Positions 24,438 through 32,478 of a stretch of DNA of 64,000 bases are shown here, in pieces. The notes under the pieces were generated by a model, which ran no database searches, was not told the DNA's origin, and was given only the letters and a program-made list of their open reading frames with translations. Source of the stretch: Planctomycetaceae bacterium (GTDB taxonomy: Bacteria; Planctomycetota; Planctomycetia; Pirellulales; PNKZ01); contig JAEUIN010000301.1 of the NCBI GenBank assembly GCA_016793115.1, forward strand, positions 1 through 64,000, given 5' to 3'. The first letter of the stretch is position 1, and each line of letters begins with the position of its first letter. The position numbers and the translations under genes are program-made.

Positions 24438-25394
24438 ATGAACCTCTGGTCATGCCGTCGATTTCGCCCGCGTCGCGTCGTACTTTATTGCGCCGCGTTC
24501 ACTATCGTTAGCTCGACGGCAGTTGGGATTCGCTATGGGCAGGCCATGGAGCCGGTGGCCCCACCGCTTGCAAAATTGATCAAGGCAACGCCGTCGGCAG
24601 GTGGGTTTCGCCGTGAAAAAACGCTTCTCCGCTGGCCGGGCCAGCCGGCTCCCGAACCGGGCCGCAGCGATACGATCGTCACCGACCGGCCGCATGTGAG
24701 CGAAGCGAGCAGCCTCGTCGGCCTCGGCACCTATCAACTAGAGTCCGGCTACAGCTACTTCCACGACTCCAACGCCGGCGTCACGAGCGAAGGTCACTCT
24801 CTCGGCGAACCGCTGCTTCGGTTGGGAGTTTTCGCCGAGTGGTTTGAGTTGCGTCTCGCCGACAGCTATCTCATGGAGCGCACGCGCGGTCCGGTGAACG
24901 GCAACGAACGTATTCGCGGCTTCGACGACCTCTACCTCGGTGCGAAGCTCGGCCTCACGCTGCAAGACGGCTATTTGCCTGAGATGGCGATCTTCCCCCA
25001 GATGCGTCTTCCGATCGGCCATGACGGCTTTACGGCCGGGGAAGTGCTGCCGGGCTACCTCTTCGCCTACAGTTGGGCGATTAACGATTGGCTCGAACTC
25101 GAATGCAATAATCAGGCCAATCGTCGCATAGATGAAGTCGACCACACGTATGTGGAACTGATTCAAACTGCGAATTTCGAAGTGACGCTTACCGATCGTC
25201 TCGGCAGCTTCTACGAATTTCTGTTATTTACTCCGACGGGCGCGATCGCCCAGCCCACGGAGTATTACTTTCACACCGGCATCGTTTATTTGATTACCCC
25301 CAACGTGCAGTTTGATGCTCACGTCGGATTCGGGCTCAACGAAGCCGCAGCAGACTTGGCCTTCACCGGGGTCGGTCTTTCGTTCCGCAACTGA
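24438..25394 (+). CDS. Outer-membrane-type beta-barrel protein of the phenol-degradation MetA family
   Basis: 318 residues from ATG 24438; an ATG at 24411 is possible but overlaps the palindrome. A signal peptide (VVLYCAAFTIVSSTAVGI) is followed by IVTDRPHVSEASSLVGLGTYQLESGYSY-like sequence, the TDRPD..E...V..G..Q.E.G opening of the MetA-like transporter family (PF13557 type). Alternating amphipathic strands of a barrel follow, with repeated aromatic girdle residues, ending in VGLSFRN with the penultimate aromatic pattern of outer-membrane proteins. The family is annotated as transporters, mostly without proof. Its position opposite a metal importer, sharing the operator-like motif, suggests metal-linked expression. 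Confidence 0.72.
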   Translation: MNLWSCRRFRPRRVVLYCAAFTIVSSTAVGIRYGQAMEPVAPPLAKLIKATPSAGGFRREKTLLRWPGQPAPEPGRSDTIVTDRPHVSEASSLVGLGTYQLESGYSYFHDSNAGVTSEGHSLGEPLLRLGVFAEWFELRLADSYLMERTRGPVNGNERIRGFDDLYLGAKLGLTLQDGYLPEMAIFPQMRLPIGHDGFTAGEVLPGYLFAYSWAINDWLELECNNQANRRIDEVDHTYVELIQTANFEVTLTDRLGSFYEFLLFTPTGAIAQPTEYYFHTGIVYLITPNVQFDAHVGFGLNEAAADLAFTGVGLSFRN

Positions 25395-25404
25395 CCGGCG
25401 GCCG

Positions 25405-26250
25405 TCATTTTTTAAGCGCGGCCTCGATCGACTTAGCGACTTCGCCGCCGAGAAAATCGTAACCAGCGGCGTTGAAGTGCACGTCGCTGGGATTCTGCAG
25501 CTTCGCCAAATGCGGGCTTACGGCGGTGAACAGATCGTCGATGCCGAGGCCGAATTTGTCGGCCACCTCGCGGGCCGCCGCGTTGCGTTCGACGATCGAC
25601 TCGGCCGACTGCTTCGGCGGATCATCGGGAATGGGCGTGGTCGACGCCCAGACGAGCCGCGCGCCAGTTTTCCGCATGCGAGCGATTAACTGTTCGAGCC
25701 TCGCAACGTAGTCGGCGATCGGAGTATTGCGATCATGGATCCCGAAGTTGAAGTGGATCACGTCCCAGCGGCCGTCGCCGAGCCAGACTTCGATCTTCTT
25801 CATACCGTTGGCGGTCGGACCGCAGTTCTCCGGCGCCCGATGCACGTTGGCCTTCCCGGCGAGTTGCTTCCGCACGGCTTGCGTGTAACCCCGCGACACC
25901 GAATCGCCGATCAGCAAGACCCGCGGCAGCCGAGGATCGTCGTTCACAAAATCCCAAGCGCTGGAGCGCCCGGCAACCTTCTCACGTTTATGAATCGGCA
26001 GGTAGAACCCACCAAGGTTCTGTTGGAGCACATGCTCCCAGGCCTGCTCGGCGGGCGAAAGTTTGGCGACCAAGGACATATACTGCTCATCAAGCCGACG
26101 TTCGGCGGCGGCCTTCTCGGCAGCGTCTTTGTTTTGTTGAGCCGATTCTTTGGCGTTGGTAGGTTCGCGTTGCGGGGCCGTGGGCGGTTGAGCGGAAGCC
26201 GAGAAACCGACGAGGCAGAGCGACAAGAATAGAGGTAAAGGGACTTTCAT
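25405..26250 (-). CDS. Secreted SGNH/GDSL hydrolase
   Basis: 281 residues from ATG 26250 (MKVPLPLFLSLCLVGFSASA signal peptide); a longer frame from 26292 only adds a non-signal stretch. A Gln/Ala/Glu-rich helical segment follows. The SGNH core shows block I LLIGDSVSRGY with the nucleophile Ser117, a block III-like FNFGIHD, and DVHFNAAGY near the C-terminus with the catalytic His258. The residue three before this His, usually Asp, is Ser; an Asp lies two before it. Family members are esterases, often deacetylating polysaccharides. It is monocistronic and ends 10 nt from the convergent outer-membrane-type gene. Confidence 0.85.
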   Translation of the reverse strand: MKVPLPLFLSLCLVGFSASAQPPTAPQREPTNAKESAQQNKDAAEKAAAERRLDEQYMSLVAKLSPAEQAWEHVLQQNLGGFYLPIHKREKVAGRSSAWDFVNDDPRLPRVLLIGDSVSRGYTQAVRKQLAGKANVHRAPENCGPTANGMKKIEVWLGDGRWDVIHFNFGIHDRNTPIADYVARLEQLIARMRKTGARLVWASTTPIPDDPPKQSAESIVERNAAAREVADKFGLGIDDLFTAVSPHLAKLQNPSDVHFNAAGYDFLGGEVAKSIEAALKK

Positions 26251-26493
26251 CGGTATTTTATCGGGGTGCGGACCAAATCGCCTCGCCGGCAAAGCGGCAG
26301 GTTCGATTCGCTTCGGATTGGTTTGGTCTTAAAATAGCTCGTTTCGCCGGCAACGCCATCACTGAACCCGCTCGAGGCCCGAACTTTGCCCGATCGAGGG
26401 CGTCTAAGGGGTGCCGGCGTTGAGTTCTTGGCCGACTTGCCGTATCCTGCCCGCCCCCTCTTGGAGGATCGCGCTCGCGCGATCGAAACCGAC

Positions 26494-27813
26494 GTGACCA
26501 CCTCGAGCGCCTCGCCGACCGTGAAACTGAGCCGCCGCGCCATCGCGGCCGGCGGACAACCGATTTCTTATTTGATGCAGAAGGCGCTCGCTCAACCGGA
26601 GCTGATTTCGCTCGCCGCCGGCTTTGTCGATCAGCAGTCGCTACCTATCCAGGCCGTCGACGGCGCGTGGCGAAATCTCGCCGCCGACGAATCGGTCGCC
26701 CATGCCGCTTTGCAATACGGCACCACAGCGGGCTATCGACCGTTGCGTGAGGCGTTGTTGGCCGATCAAGTCGCCGCCGACGGCAACGCCGCTCCGTGGC
26801 ATAGCGTGACCCCTGAGCAAGTCGTGGTCACCTCGGGCAGCAACCAATTGTTGCATTTGCTCGTCGACACGCTGTGTGATCCCGGCGACGTCATTCTCTG
26901 CGCCGCACCGACTTACTTTGTCTTCTTAGGGATGTTGAAGAATCTCGGCGTTCGGGGCGTGAGCATCGCGACCGATGAAGAAGGGATCGTACCGGAAGCG
27001 CTTGAAGAACAACTCGGCCGCTATGCGGCCGGCGGCGAACTAGCACGCGTGAAAGCGATCTACGTCGTGAGCTATTTCGACAACCCGCGTAGCGTCACGA
27101 TGTCGGCCGCACGACGGCGGGCCGTGGTCGAGCTTGCCGAACGGTATTCCACGGATCACAAAATTTACGTGCTGGAAGACGTGGCTTACCGCGAATTGCG
27201 ATTTTTCGGCGACGACATACCGAGCATCGCCTCGTATGAGAACTCGGCCTGCGAAACGGTCATCGTTACGCAGACGTTTTCGAAATCGTTTTCTCCCGGC
27301 GTGCGTATCGGATGGGGGCTCTTGCCGCGCGAGCTCGTCGAACCGATCTGCGATCAAAAGAGCAACATCGACTTCGGCGCGCCGAACCTCAATCAGCACT
27401 TGATCTACGAAGCCCACCGCGTAGGCGAGACGCGGCGTCAAGCATCGCGATTGCGAGAGGTTTATCGAGCGAAGCGCGACGCGATGGTCGCCGCCTGCGA
27501 CAAGTATCTCGCGCCGATTTCCGGCGTGTCGTACCGCCGGCCGACCGGCGGACTCTATGTCTGGCTGACGCTGCCGCCGGGAATGGACGCCGGGACGGAG
27601 AGCCCGCTGTTTAACGCCGCGTTGGCGGCGGGGGTGATTTACGTCCCGGGTGAATATTCTTTCGCCTGCGAGGGAGAACCGATCGCCGCGAATACGGTCC
27701 GGCTGAGCTTCGGCGTGCAGTCGCCCGAACGCATTGCCGTCGGCATCCGATTACTGAGTGAAGCGGTTCGCCAGGTCGCCGATGCGTCGACATCCCTGCG
27801 GACCACCGGGTAG
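26494..27813 (+). CDS. PLP-dependent aminotransferase, class I/II (LysN/2-aminoadipate aminotransferase-like)
   Basis: About 439 residues from GTG 26494; the frame is open from a TTG at 26386, but that extension lacks family character. The fold-type I signature is complete: SLAAGFVDQQSLP near the N-terminus, VVVTSGSNQLLHLL, the PLP-ring contact AAPTYFVF, VSYFDNPRSVTM in place of the more usual NPTG, VLEDVAYRELRF, the Schiff-base lysine in TQTFSKSFSPGVRIGWG, and NTVRLSFG. It resembles MocR/LysN-like aminotransferases acting on aromatic, branched or aminoadipate substrates. The exact substrate cannot be read. Only 6 nt separate it from the LptF/G-like gene. Confidence 0.85.
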   Translation: MTTSSASPTVKLSRRAIAAGGQPISYLMQKALAQPELISLAAGFVDQQSLPIQAVDGAWRNLAADESVAHAALQYGTTAGYRPLREALLADQVAADGNAAPWHSVTPEQVVVTSGSNQLLHLLVDTLCDPGDVILCAAPTYFVFLGMLKNLGVRGVSIATDEEGIVPEALEEQLGRYAAGGELARVKAIYVVSYFDNPRSVTMSAARRRAVVELAERYSTDHKIYVLEDVAYRELRFFGDDIPSIASYENSACETVIVTQTFSKSFSPGVRIGWGLLPRELVEPICDQKSNIDFGAPNLNQHLIYEAHRVGETRRQASRLREVYRAKRDAMVAACDKYLAPISGVSYRRPTGGLYVWLTLPPGMDAGTESPLFNAALAAGVIYVPGEYSFACEGEPIAANTVRLSFGVQSPERIAVGIRLLSEAVRQVADASTSLRTTG

Positions 27814-27819
27814 CCGACG

Positions 27820-28962
27820 ATGTTGCGCATTATCGATCGCTATCTGCTGGTGCAGTATTTGAAAACGTTTTTCATTTGCTGGGCCAGCCTCACCGGGTTG
27901 TATATCGTCGTCGATGCCTTCAGTAATCTCGACGAATTCATGAAATACGCCGAGGAGAGCGGGCGCGGGCTGGTGACGATTCTCGCCGAGTTTTACACGT
28001 TTCGCGCGATCTTCTTTTTCGATCGGGCGAGCGCGATTTTGGCGATGATCTCGGCGATGTTCACCATCACTTGGATTCAACGCCACAACGAACTCACCGC
28101 GTTGATGGCCGCCGGCTTGTCGCGCATTCGCGTCGTGCGGCCGATCCTCATCGCCGCCGCGCTTATCACCGTCGGCGCAGCGGTGAGCCGCGAGTTTGTC
28201 ATTCCCCAGTTGCGTGATCAGTTGACGCGCGATCCTAAAGACCTGATCGGCGATGCAACGAATGAAATGAACACGCAGGTCGACCATGAGTCGGGAGTGA
28301 TTTTGAAGGGCCAGTTTACGCAGGCCAAAGAACAGAAGATTCACCGGCCGACTTTCGTGCTGCCGCCCGGGCTCGACTACTTCGGCAAACACATCTCGGC
28401 CGTCGACGCTTTCTATCTCGCGCCGCAAGACGGCCGGCCGGGCGGTTATCTGTTTCGTCCCCTCACGTCGCCGTTGGAATTGCTTAAGCAGCCTTCGCTG
28501 AAAAAAGGCGGAAAGACAATCGTATTCACGCCGGCCGACAACCCGACGTGGCTCAAGCCCGACGAATGTTTCGTCGCCAGCGCGATCGATTTTTCACAAC
28601 TCAGCATGGGCTCTAAGTGGCGCCGCTATATGTCGACTCCCGACCTCGTAGAGGGCCTGGCCAACCCCAGCCTCGACTTCGGGGCCGGCGAGCGGGTTTT
28701 GATCCATAGCCGGCTTGTGCAACCGCTTGCCGACATTTGCCTGTTGTTTCTCGGCTTGCCGCTCGTATTGAGGCGCGAAACCCGTAACGTCTTCGCGGCG
28801 ATCGGTTTGTGCGTCGCTCTAACCGTGGTGTTTATGCTCGTCGGCATGGCGTGCCAGTATCTGGGAAGCGTGGTCTACATTCGCCCGTCGCTGGCCGCTT
28901 GGCTTCCGCTGCTGATCTTTGTGCCGCTCGCGATGGCGCTGTACGATCGCATCGACAAGTAG
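27820..28962 (+). CDS. LptF/LptG (YjgP/YjgQ) family permease
   Basis: 380 residues of the lipopolysaccharide-export permease family. Residues 1-125 carry the amphipathic start MLRIIDRYLLVQYLKTFFICW, two membrane helices and the signature RHNELTALMAAGLSRIRV, the coupling helix that contacts the ATPase LptB. A beta-jellyroll periplasmic domain of about 170 residues follows (EMNTQVDHESGVILKGQF). Three C-terminal helices complete the six-helix pattern (LADICLLFLGLPLVL, AAIGLCVALTVVFMLVGMA, AWLPLLIFVPLAMALY). In the Lpt system LptF and LptG form a heterodimer; the partner is not in this window. I cannot tell F from G. Confidence 0.9.
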   Translation: MLRIIDRYLLVQYLKTFFICWASLTGLYIVVDAFSNLDEFMKYAEESGRGLVTILAEFYTFRAIFFFDRASAILAMISAMFTITWIQRHNELTALMAAGLSRIRVVRPILIAAALITVGAAVSREFVIPQLRDQLTRDPKDLIGDATNEMNTQVDHESGVILKGQFTQAKEQKIHRPTFVLPPGLDYFGKHISAVDAFYLAPQDGRPGGYLFRPLTSPLELLKQPSLKKGGKTIVFTPADNPTWLKPDECFVASAIDFSQLSMGSKWRRYMSTPDLVEGLANPSLDFGAGERVLIHSRLVQPLADICLLFLGLPLVLRRETRNVFAAIGLCVALTVVFMLVGMACQYLGSVVYIRPSLAAWLPLLIFVPLAMALYDRIDK

Positions 28963-29057
28963 TCGCGTAGAAGATCAAGGGAGGCACCGGTGGACAACCC
29001 GCCGACGCCGTCTCGCACACATCGCCCTACGAACCTACCGGCGGAGGTTCCTCACGC

Positions 29058-30746
29058 ATGTCGAGCGCGCCCAATCGTCCGTTGACCGATATCCCTTGGG
29101 TTGATGGCCTGACGTTCGGCGAAGTTCTTAGGCAAACGGCCCGACGCAACGCCGACCGCGAGGCCTTGGTGTTTACGTCGCTGGGCTATCGTCGAACGTG
29201 GCGCGAATTCGAAGCCGAAGTCGAACTCGCGGCTCGCGGGCTTTTGAGCCTCGGTCTCCGCCGCGGCGACCACCTCGCGCTGTGGGCGACGAACGTGCCG
29301 CAATGGGTCGTGCTACAATTCGCCACCGCGAAGATCGGCGTGGTGCTTGTGACGATTAACCCGGCCTATCGGCCGTTTGAACTACAATATGTGCTCCGGC
29401 AAAGCGACGCGCGCGCGCTCTGCTTGGTCGATCAGTTCAAGTCGTCCGACTACTTTGCGATGCTCAACGAAGCATGTCCGGCTTTGGCCGGCGCCGCGCC
29501 CGGGAAGCTGAGCTGCACCGAGTACCCTAAGTTGCAGTGGGTGATTTCGCTCCGCGGCCCGACGCCCGCCGGAGCGATTTCTTGGGATGACCTGCTCGAG
29601 CGCGGCGGAAATCACGACGTCGATTGGCAAGCGGTCGAGCGCGAGCTCGATTGCCGTCAGCCGATCAACATCCAATACACGAGCGGCACAACCGGTTTTC
29701 CGAAAGCGGCGACCCTCAGCCATCGAAACTTGTTGCTGAACGCGTTCTACATCGGTGCGTGTCAGCGAATCACGGCCGACGATCGTATTTGCATTCCCGT
29801 GCCGTTTTACCACTGCTTCGGTTGTGTGCTCGGCACGCTTTGCTGCGTGACGTACGGCGCGACGATGATCGTTCCGGCCGATAGCTTCCAACCGACGGCG
29901 ACGCTCGACGCCCTTGAAAGCGAAGGGGCCACGAGTCTCTACGGCGTGCCGACGATGTTTATCGCGCAGTTGCAGGACCCGACGCTTGCGCAGCGCAAGA
30001 TCACAACCTTGCGAACGGGCATCATGGCGGGGAGCCCGTGCCCGATCGAAGTCATGCGACAAGTCGTCGACAAGCTCGGCGCAAGCGAAGTGACGATCGC
30101 GTACGGCCAGACGGAAGCCTCGCCCGTCATCACGCAAACGCGCTACGACGACCCGATTGATTTACGAGTCGAAACGGTCGGCCGCCCGCTGCCGGGCTTC
30201 GAAGTGAAGATCGTCGATCCGACGGACGGCCGCACGCTCGGCGACAAAGAGCCCGGCGAACTCTGCGCGCGCGGACACGGCGTGATGATCGGTTACTACA
30301 ACGATGCGGCCGCCACGGCCGCGGCGATCGATGCCGACGGCTGGCTTCACACCGGCGACTTAGCCGAGCGATTGCCCAACGGTTACTACCACATTACCGG
30401 CCGACTCAAGGATATGGTGATCCGCGGCGGAGAGAACATTTATCCTCGGGAGATCGAGGAGTATCTCTTCCGTCATCCGGCGATCGAACAAGCGGCCGTC
30501 GTCGGGCTGCCCGACAAAAAGTACGGCGAGGAACTATGCGCTTGGGTGAAACTCAAAGTCGGAGCAACGCTTACCGACGACGAAGTGCGGGCCTTCGTCA
30601 AGAAAGGATTGGCCCACTACAAGATTCCGCGCTACGTCCGATTCGTCGATTCATTCCCACAAACGGTGACCGGCAAGATCCAGAAGTTCAAAATCCGCGA
30701 AGAGATGATCGCGGAGTTGGGATTAGAAATTCAGAAAACGGCGTAG
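29058..30746 (+). CDS. AMP-binding acyl-CoA synthetase (FadD-like)
   Basis: 562 residues of the adenylate-forming superfamily. The enzyme activates a carboxylate as an acyl-AMP and transfers it to coenzyme A. Visible motifs: the P-loop YTSGTTGFPKAATLSHRN, a YGQTEASP core, the hinge motif GRLKDMVIRGGENIYPREIE, and the catalytic lysine region TVTGKIQKFKIREEM at the C-terminus. These match the medium/long-chain fatty acyl-CoA ligase group with a full C-terminal lid domain. Chain length is not readable. No signal peptide. It starts 95 nt after the LptF/G gene on the same strand. Confidence 0.92.
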   Translation: MSSAPNRPLTDIPWVDGLTFGEVLRQTARRNADREALVFTSLGYRRTWREFEAEVELAARGLLSLGLRRGDHLALWATNVPQWVVLQFATAKIGVVLVTINPAYRPFELQYVLRQSDARALCLVDQFKSSDYFAMLNEACPALAGAAPGKLSCTEYPKLQWVISLRGPTPAGAISWDDLLERGGNHDVDWQAVERELDCRQPINIQYTSGTTGFPKAATLSHRNLLLNAFYIGACQRITADDRICIPVPFYHCFGCVLGTLCCVTYGATMIVPADSFQPTATLDALESEGATSLYGVPTMFIAQLQDPTLAQRKITTLRTGIMAGSPCPIEVMRQVVDKLGASEVTIAYGQTEASPVITQTRYDDPIDLRVETVGRPLPGFEVKIVDPTDGRTLGDKEPGELCARGHGVMIGYYNDAAATAAAIDADGWLHTGDLAERLPNGYYHITGRLKDMVIRGGENIYPREIEEYLFRHPAIEQAAVVGLPDKKYGEELCAWVKLKVGATLTDDEVRAFVKKGLAHYKIPRYVRFVDSFPQTVTGKIQKFKIREEMIAELGLEIQKTA

Positions 30747-30790
30747 GAAGCGGCGGGACGGAATCGGCCGCGCTGCGAAACGAGCGAGCA

Positions 30791-30825
30791 CGTATTCCCC
30801 GGGCGCGTATTGCCCGGGGAATACG
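30791..30825. terminator. Perfect 14-bp stem-loop between convergent genes
   Basis: CGTATTCCCCGGGC (30791-30804) and GCCCGGGGAATACG (30812-30825) are exact complements around a 7-nt loop. They lie between the end of the acyl-CoA synthetase gene and the end of the convergent oxidoreductase gene. No T-tract follows on either strand. It could act as a bidirectional terminator or as an mRNA-stabilising 3' end. Confidence 0.5.
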
Positions 30826-30841
30826 ACGCACGATGTAGCGA

Positions 30842-32287
30842 TTACAGCTCCCAACCCTTGCGGTATTCCTTGCGGACATATTGATCCGCTTCGGAAACGT
30901 TGATGACCTTGCAATTTGGGCCGTCCCATTCGAGCTTCTTACCGGTGCGAATGGCGACGTTGCCCAAAAGGATGAACTCCGTCAACAAGCCGGCGACGTC
31001 GAAATTCGAATAGGGCTTCGGGCCGCCTTGAATGGCCGCGATCCACTCATTCTTCATCGCTTGATCGCGATTTCCTTCCGGATTGCGCGGGATGACCGGC
31101 GCCGGAGGCATGTAGCCGACGAACTGCTTCTTCGGCAATAGCACGTAAGCGGCGCCGTAGTCGTTGGGCGAGTAGAGAGTTCCCTTGTCGCCGACCAAAA
31201 GCGATCCGCTGCCCGGCGGCGTTTCGCCGTGAAGCAGATCGGGGTGCGGTAGGTTTTTCACCAACTCGCCGTTTTTCCCCGGCACCTTTCCTTCGTACCA
31301 AACGACTTTGCACGGAGGCAAGTCGCCGCGCGCCGGGAAATTGAAAGTCACGGTCGCGAAGCTCGGACAGGTTTCCGAATTGACGTCGCCGGCTTCCGCT
31401 TCAATCGTCGTCGGATACTCCAGCTTCAACGCGCGAAACGCCATGTTGGCCGTGTGGCAGCCCATGTCGCCGAGGGCCCCGGTGCCGAAGTCCCACCAGC
31501 CGCGCCATGCGAACGGGTGATAAACGTTCTTGCGCTTGCTTTTGTCTTTCGGATCGCCGTCACGATAGGTCGATACAAACGGACGCTCCGGCGCGGGGCC
31601 GAGAAACGCATCCCAATTGAGCGTCTTGGGAATATCGTCGGAATAGTCGGGGCGAGCGACGACATCCGGAGCTTGTTTCCAAATCGGGCGATTCGTCCAA
31701 ATATGGGCTTCGCGAATCGGGCCGATCGCACCGGATTGCAGCACTTCGATCGCCTCGCGAATCCCGTCCTCGGCCGAGCCTTGGTTGCCCATTTGGGTCG
31801 ACAAGTTTTTCGCGGCCGCCGTCTCGCGCATAATCCGCGCTTCGAACACCGTGTGCGAAAGCGGTTTTTGCACATAGGTATGAATGCCCGACCGGAGAGC
31901 TCGCATCGCGGCCGGCGCATGCGTGTGGTCGGGCGTGCTCACCGTCACGGCGTCGATCGACTTGCCGAGTTCGTCGAACAGCTTGCGGAAGTCGGTGTAG
32001 AGCTTCGGCTTGAATTTTTCGTGTTGTTTCGCTTTGCCGTTGAGCGTGTTCTCGTCGCAGTCGCACAGTGCGACCAGATCGCAGAGACTGACGGCTTGAT
32101 CGGTGTCGCTGCCCCCTTTGCCGCCGACGCCGATGCAGGCGAGCCGTACACGGCCGTTGGCCATCTTCGACGCGGCCGGAGCGTAGCTGTTCGCGATGAA
32201 GAAACCGGCCCCGATGCCGGCGGACGATTGCAGAAATTCGCGGCGGGTCGATCCGCTCGCGGGGCGACCCTGGCTTGGGCTTGCCAT
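30842..32287 (-). CDS. Tat-exported Gfo/Idh/MocA family oxidoreductase
   Basis: 481 residues from ATG 32287, preceded by GGAG; a longer frame from 32362 runs past this start without signal features. The N-terminus has a twin-arginine signal (STRREFLQSS, then a hydrophobic AGIGAGFFIANSY), so it should be exported folded with its cofactor. The Rossmann domain follows (VRLACIGVGGKGGSD; DLVALCDCDE), with VSTPDHTHAPAAMRA and the catalytic-type HTYVQKPLSHTVFEA segment. The C-terminal half is the dehydrogenase beta-sheet domain. Members reduce or oxidise sugars with NAD(P); exported relatives such as glucose-fructose oxidoreductase hold the nucleotide tightly. Substrate unknown. It is divergent from the DUF1549/1553 gene. 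Confidence 0.9.
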   Translation of the reverse strand: MASPSQGRPASGSTRREFLQSSAGIGAGFFIANSYAPAASKMANGRVRLACIGVGGKGGSDTDQAVSLCDLVALCDCDENTLNGKAKQHEKFKPKLYTDFRKLFDELGKSIDAVTVSTPDHTHAPAAMRALRSGIHTYVQKPLSHTVFEARIMRETAAAKNLSTQMGNQGSAEDGIREAIEVLQSGAIGPIREAHIWTNRPIWKQAPDVVARPDYSDDIPKTLNWDAFLGPAPERPFVSTYRDGDPKDKSKRKNVYHPFAWRGWWDFGTGALGDMGCHTANMAFRALKLEYPTTIEAEAGDVNSETCPSFATVTFNFPARGDLPPCKVVWYEGKVPGKNGELVKNLPHPDLLHGETPPGSGSLLVGDKGTLYSPNDYGAAYVLLPKKQFVGYMPPAPVIPRNPEGNRDQAMKNEWIAAIQGGPKPYSNFDVAGLLTEFILLGNVAIRTGKKLEWDGPNCKVINVSEADQYVRKEYRKGWEL

Positions 32288-32478
32288 GCAGTAACTCCAA
32301 GATTTGTCAGAGGATGACCGGGCAGGAGCCAACAGCATGGCAAGCGGTTTCCCGCATCGCAAGTGCCCGCTTCGGCCGAACTTCTCGATCCGAGGGAAAT
32401 CGGCGCGAAACCTTGACTACCTCAGCGGGTTACATAGGGGAAGACGTTCATGGCCCATCGGGACTTGGGGACGGACAA

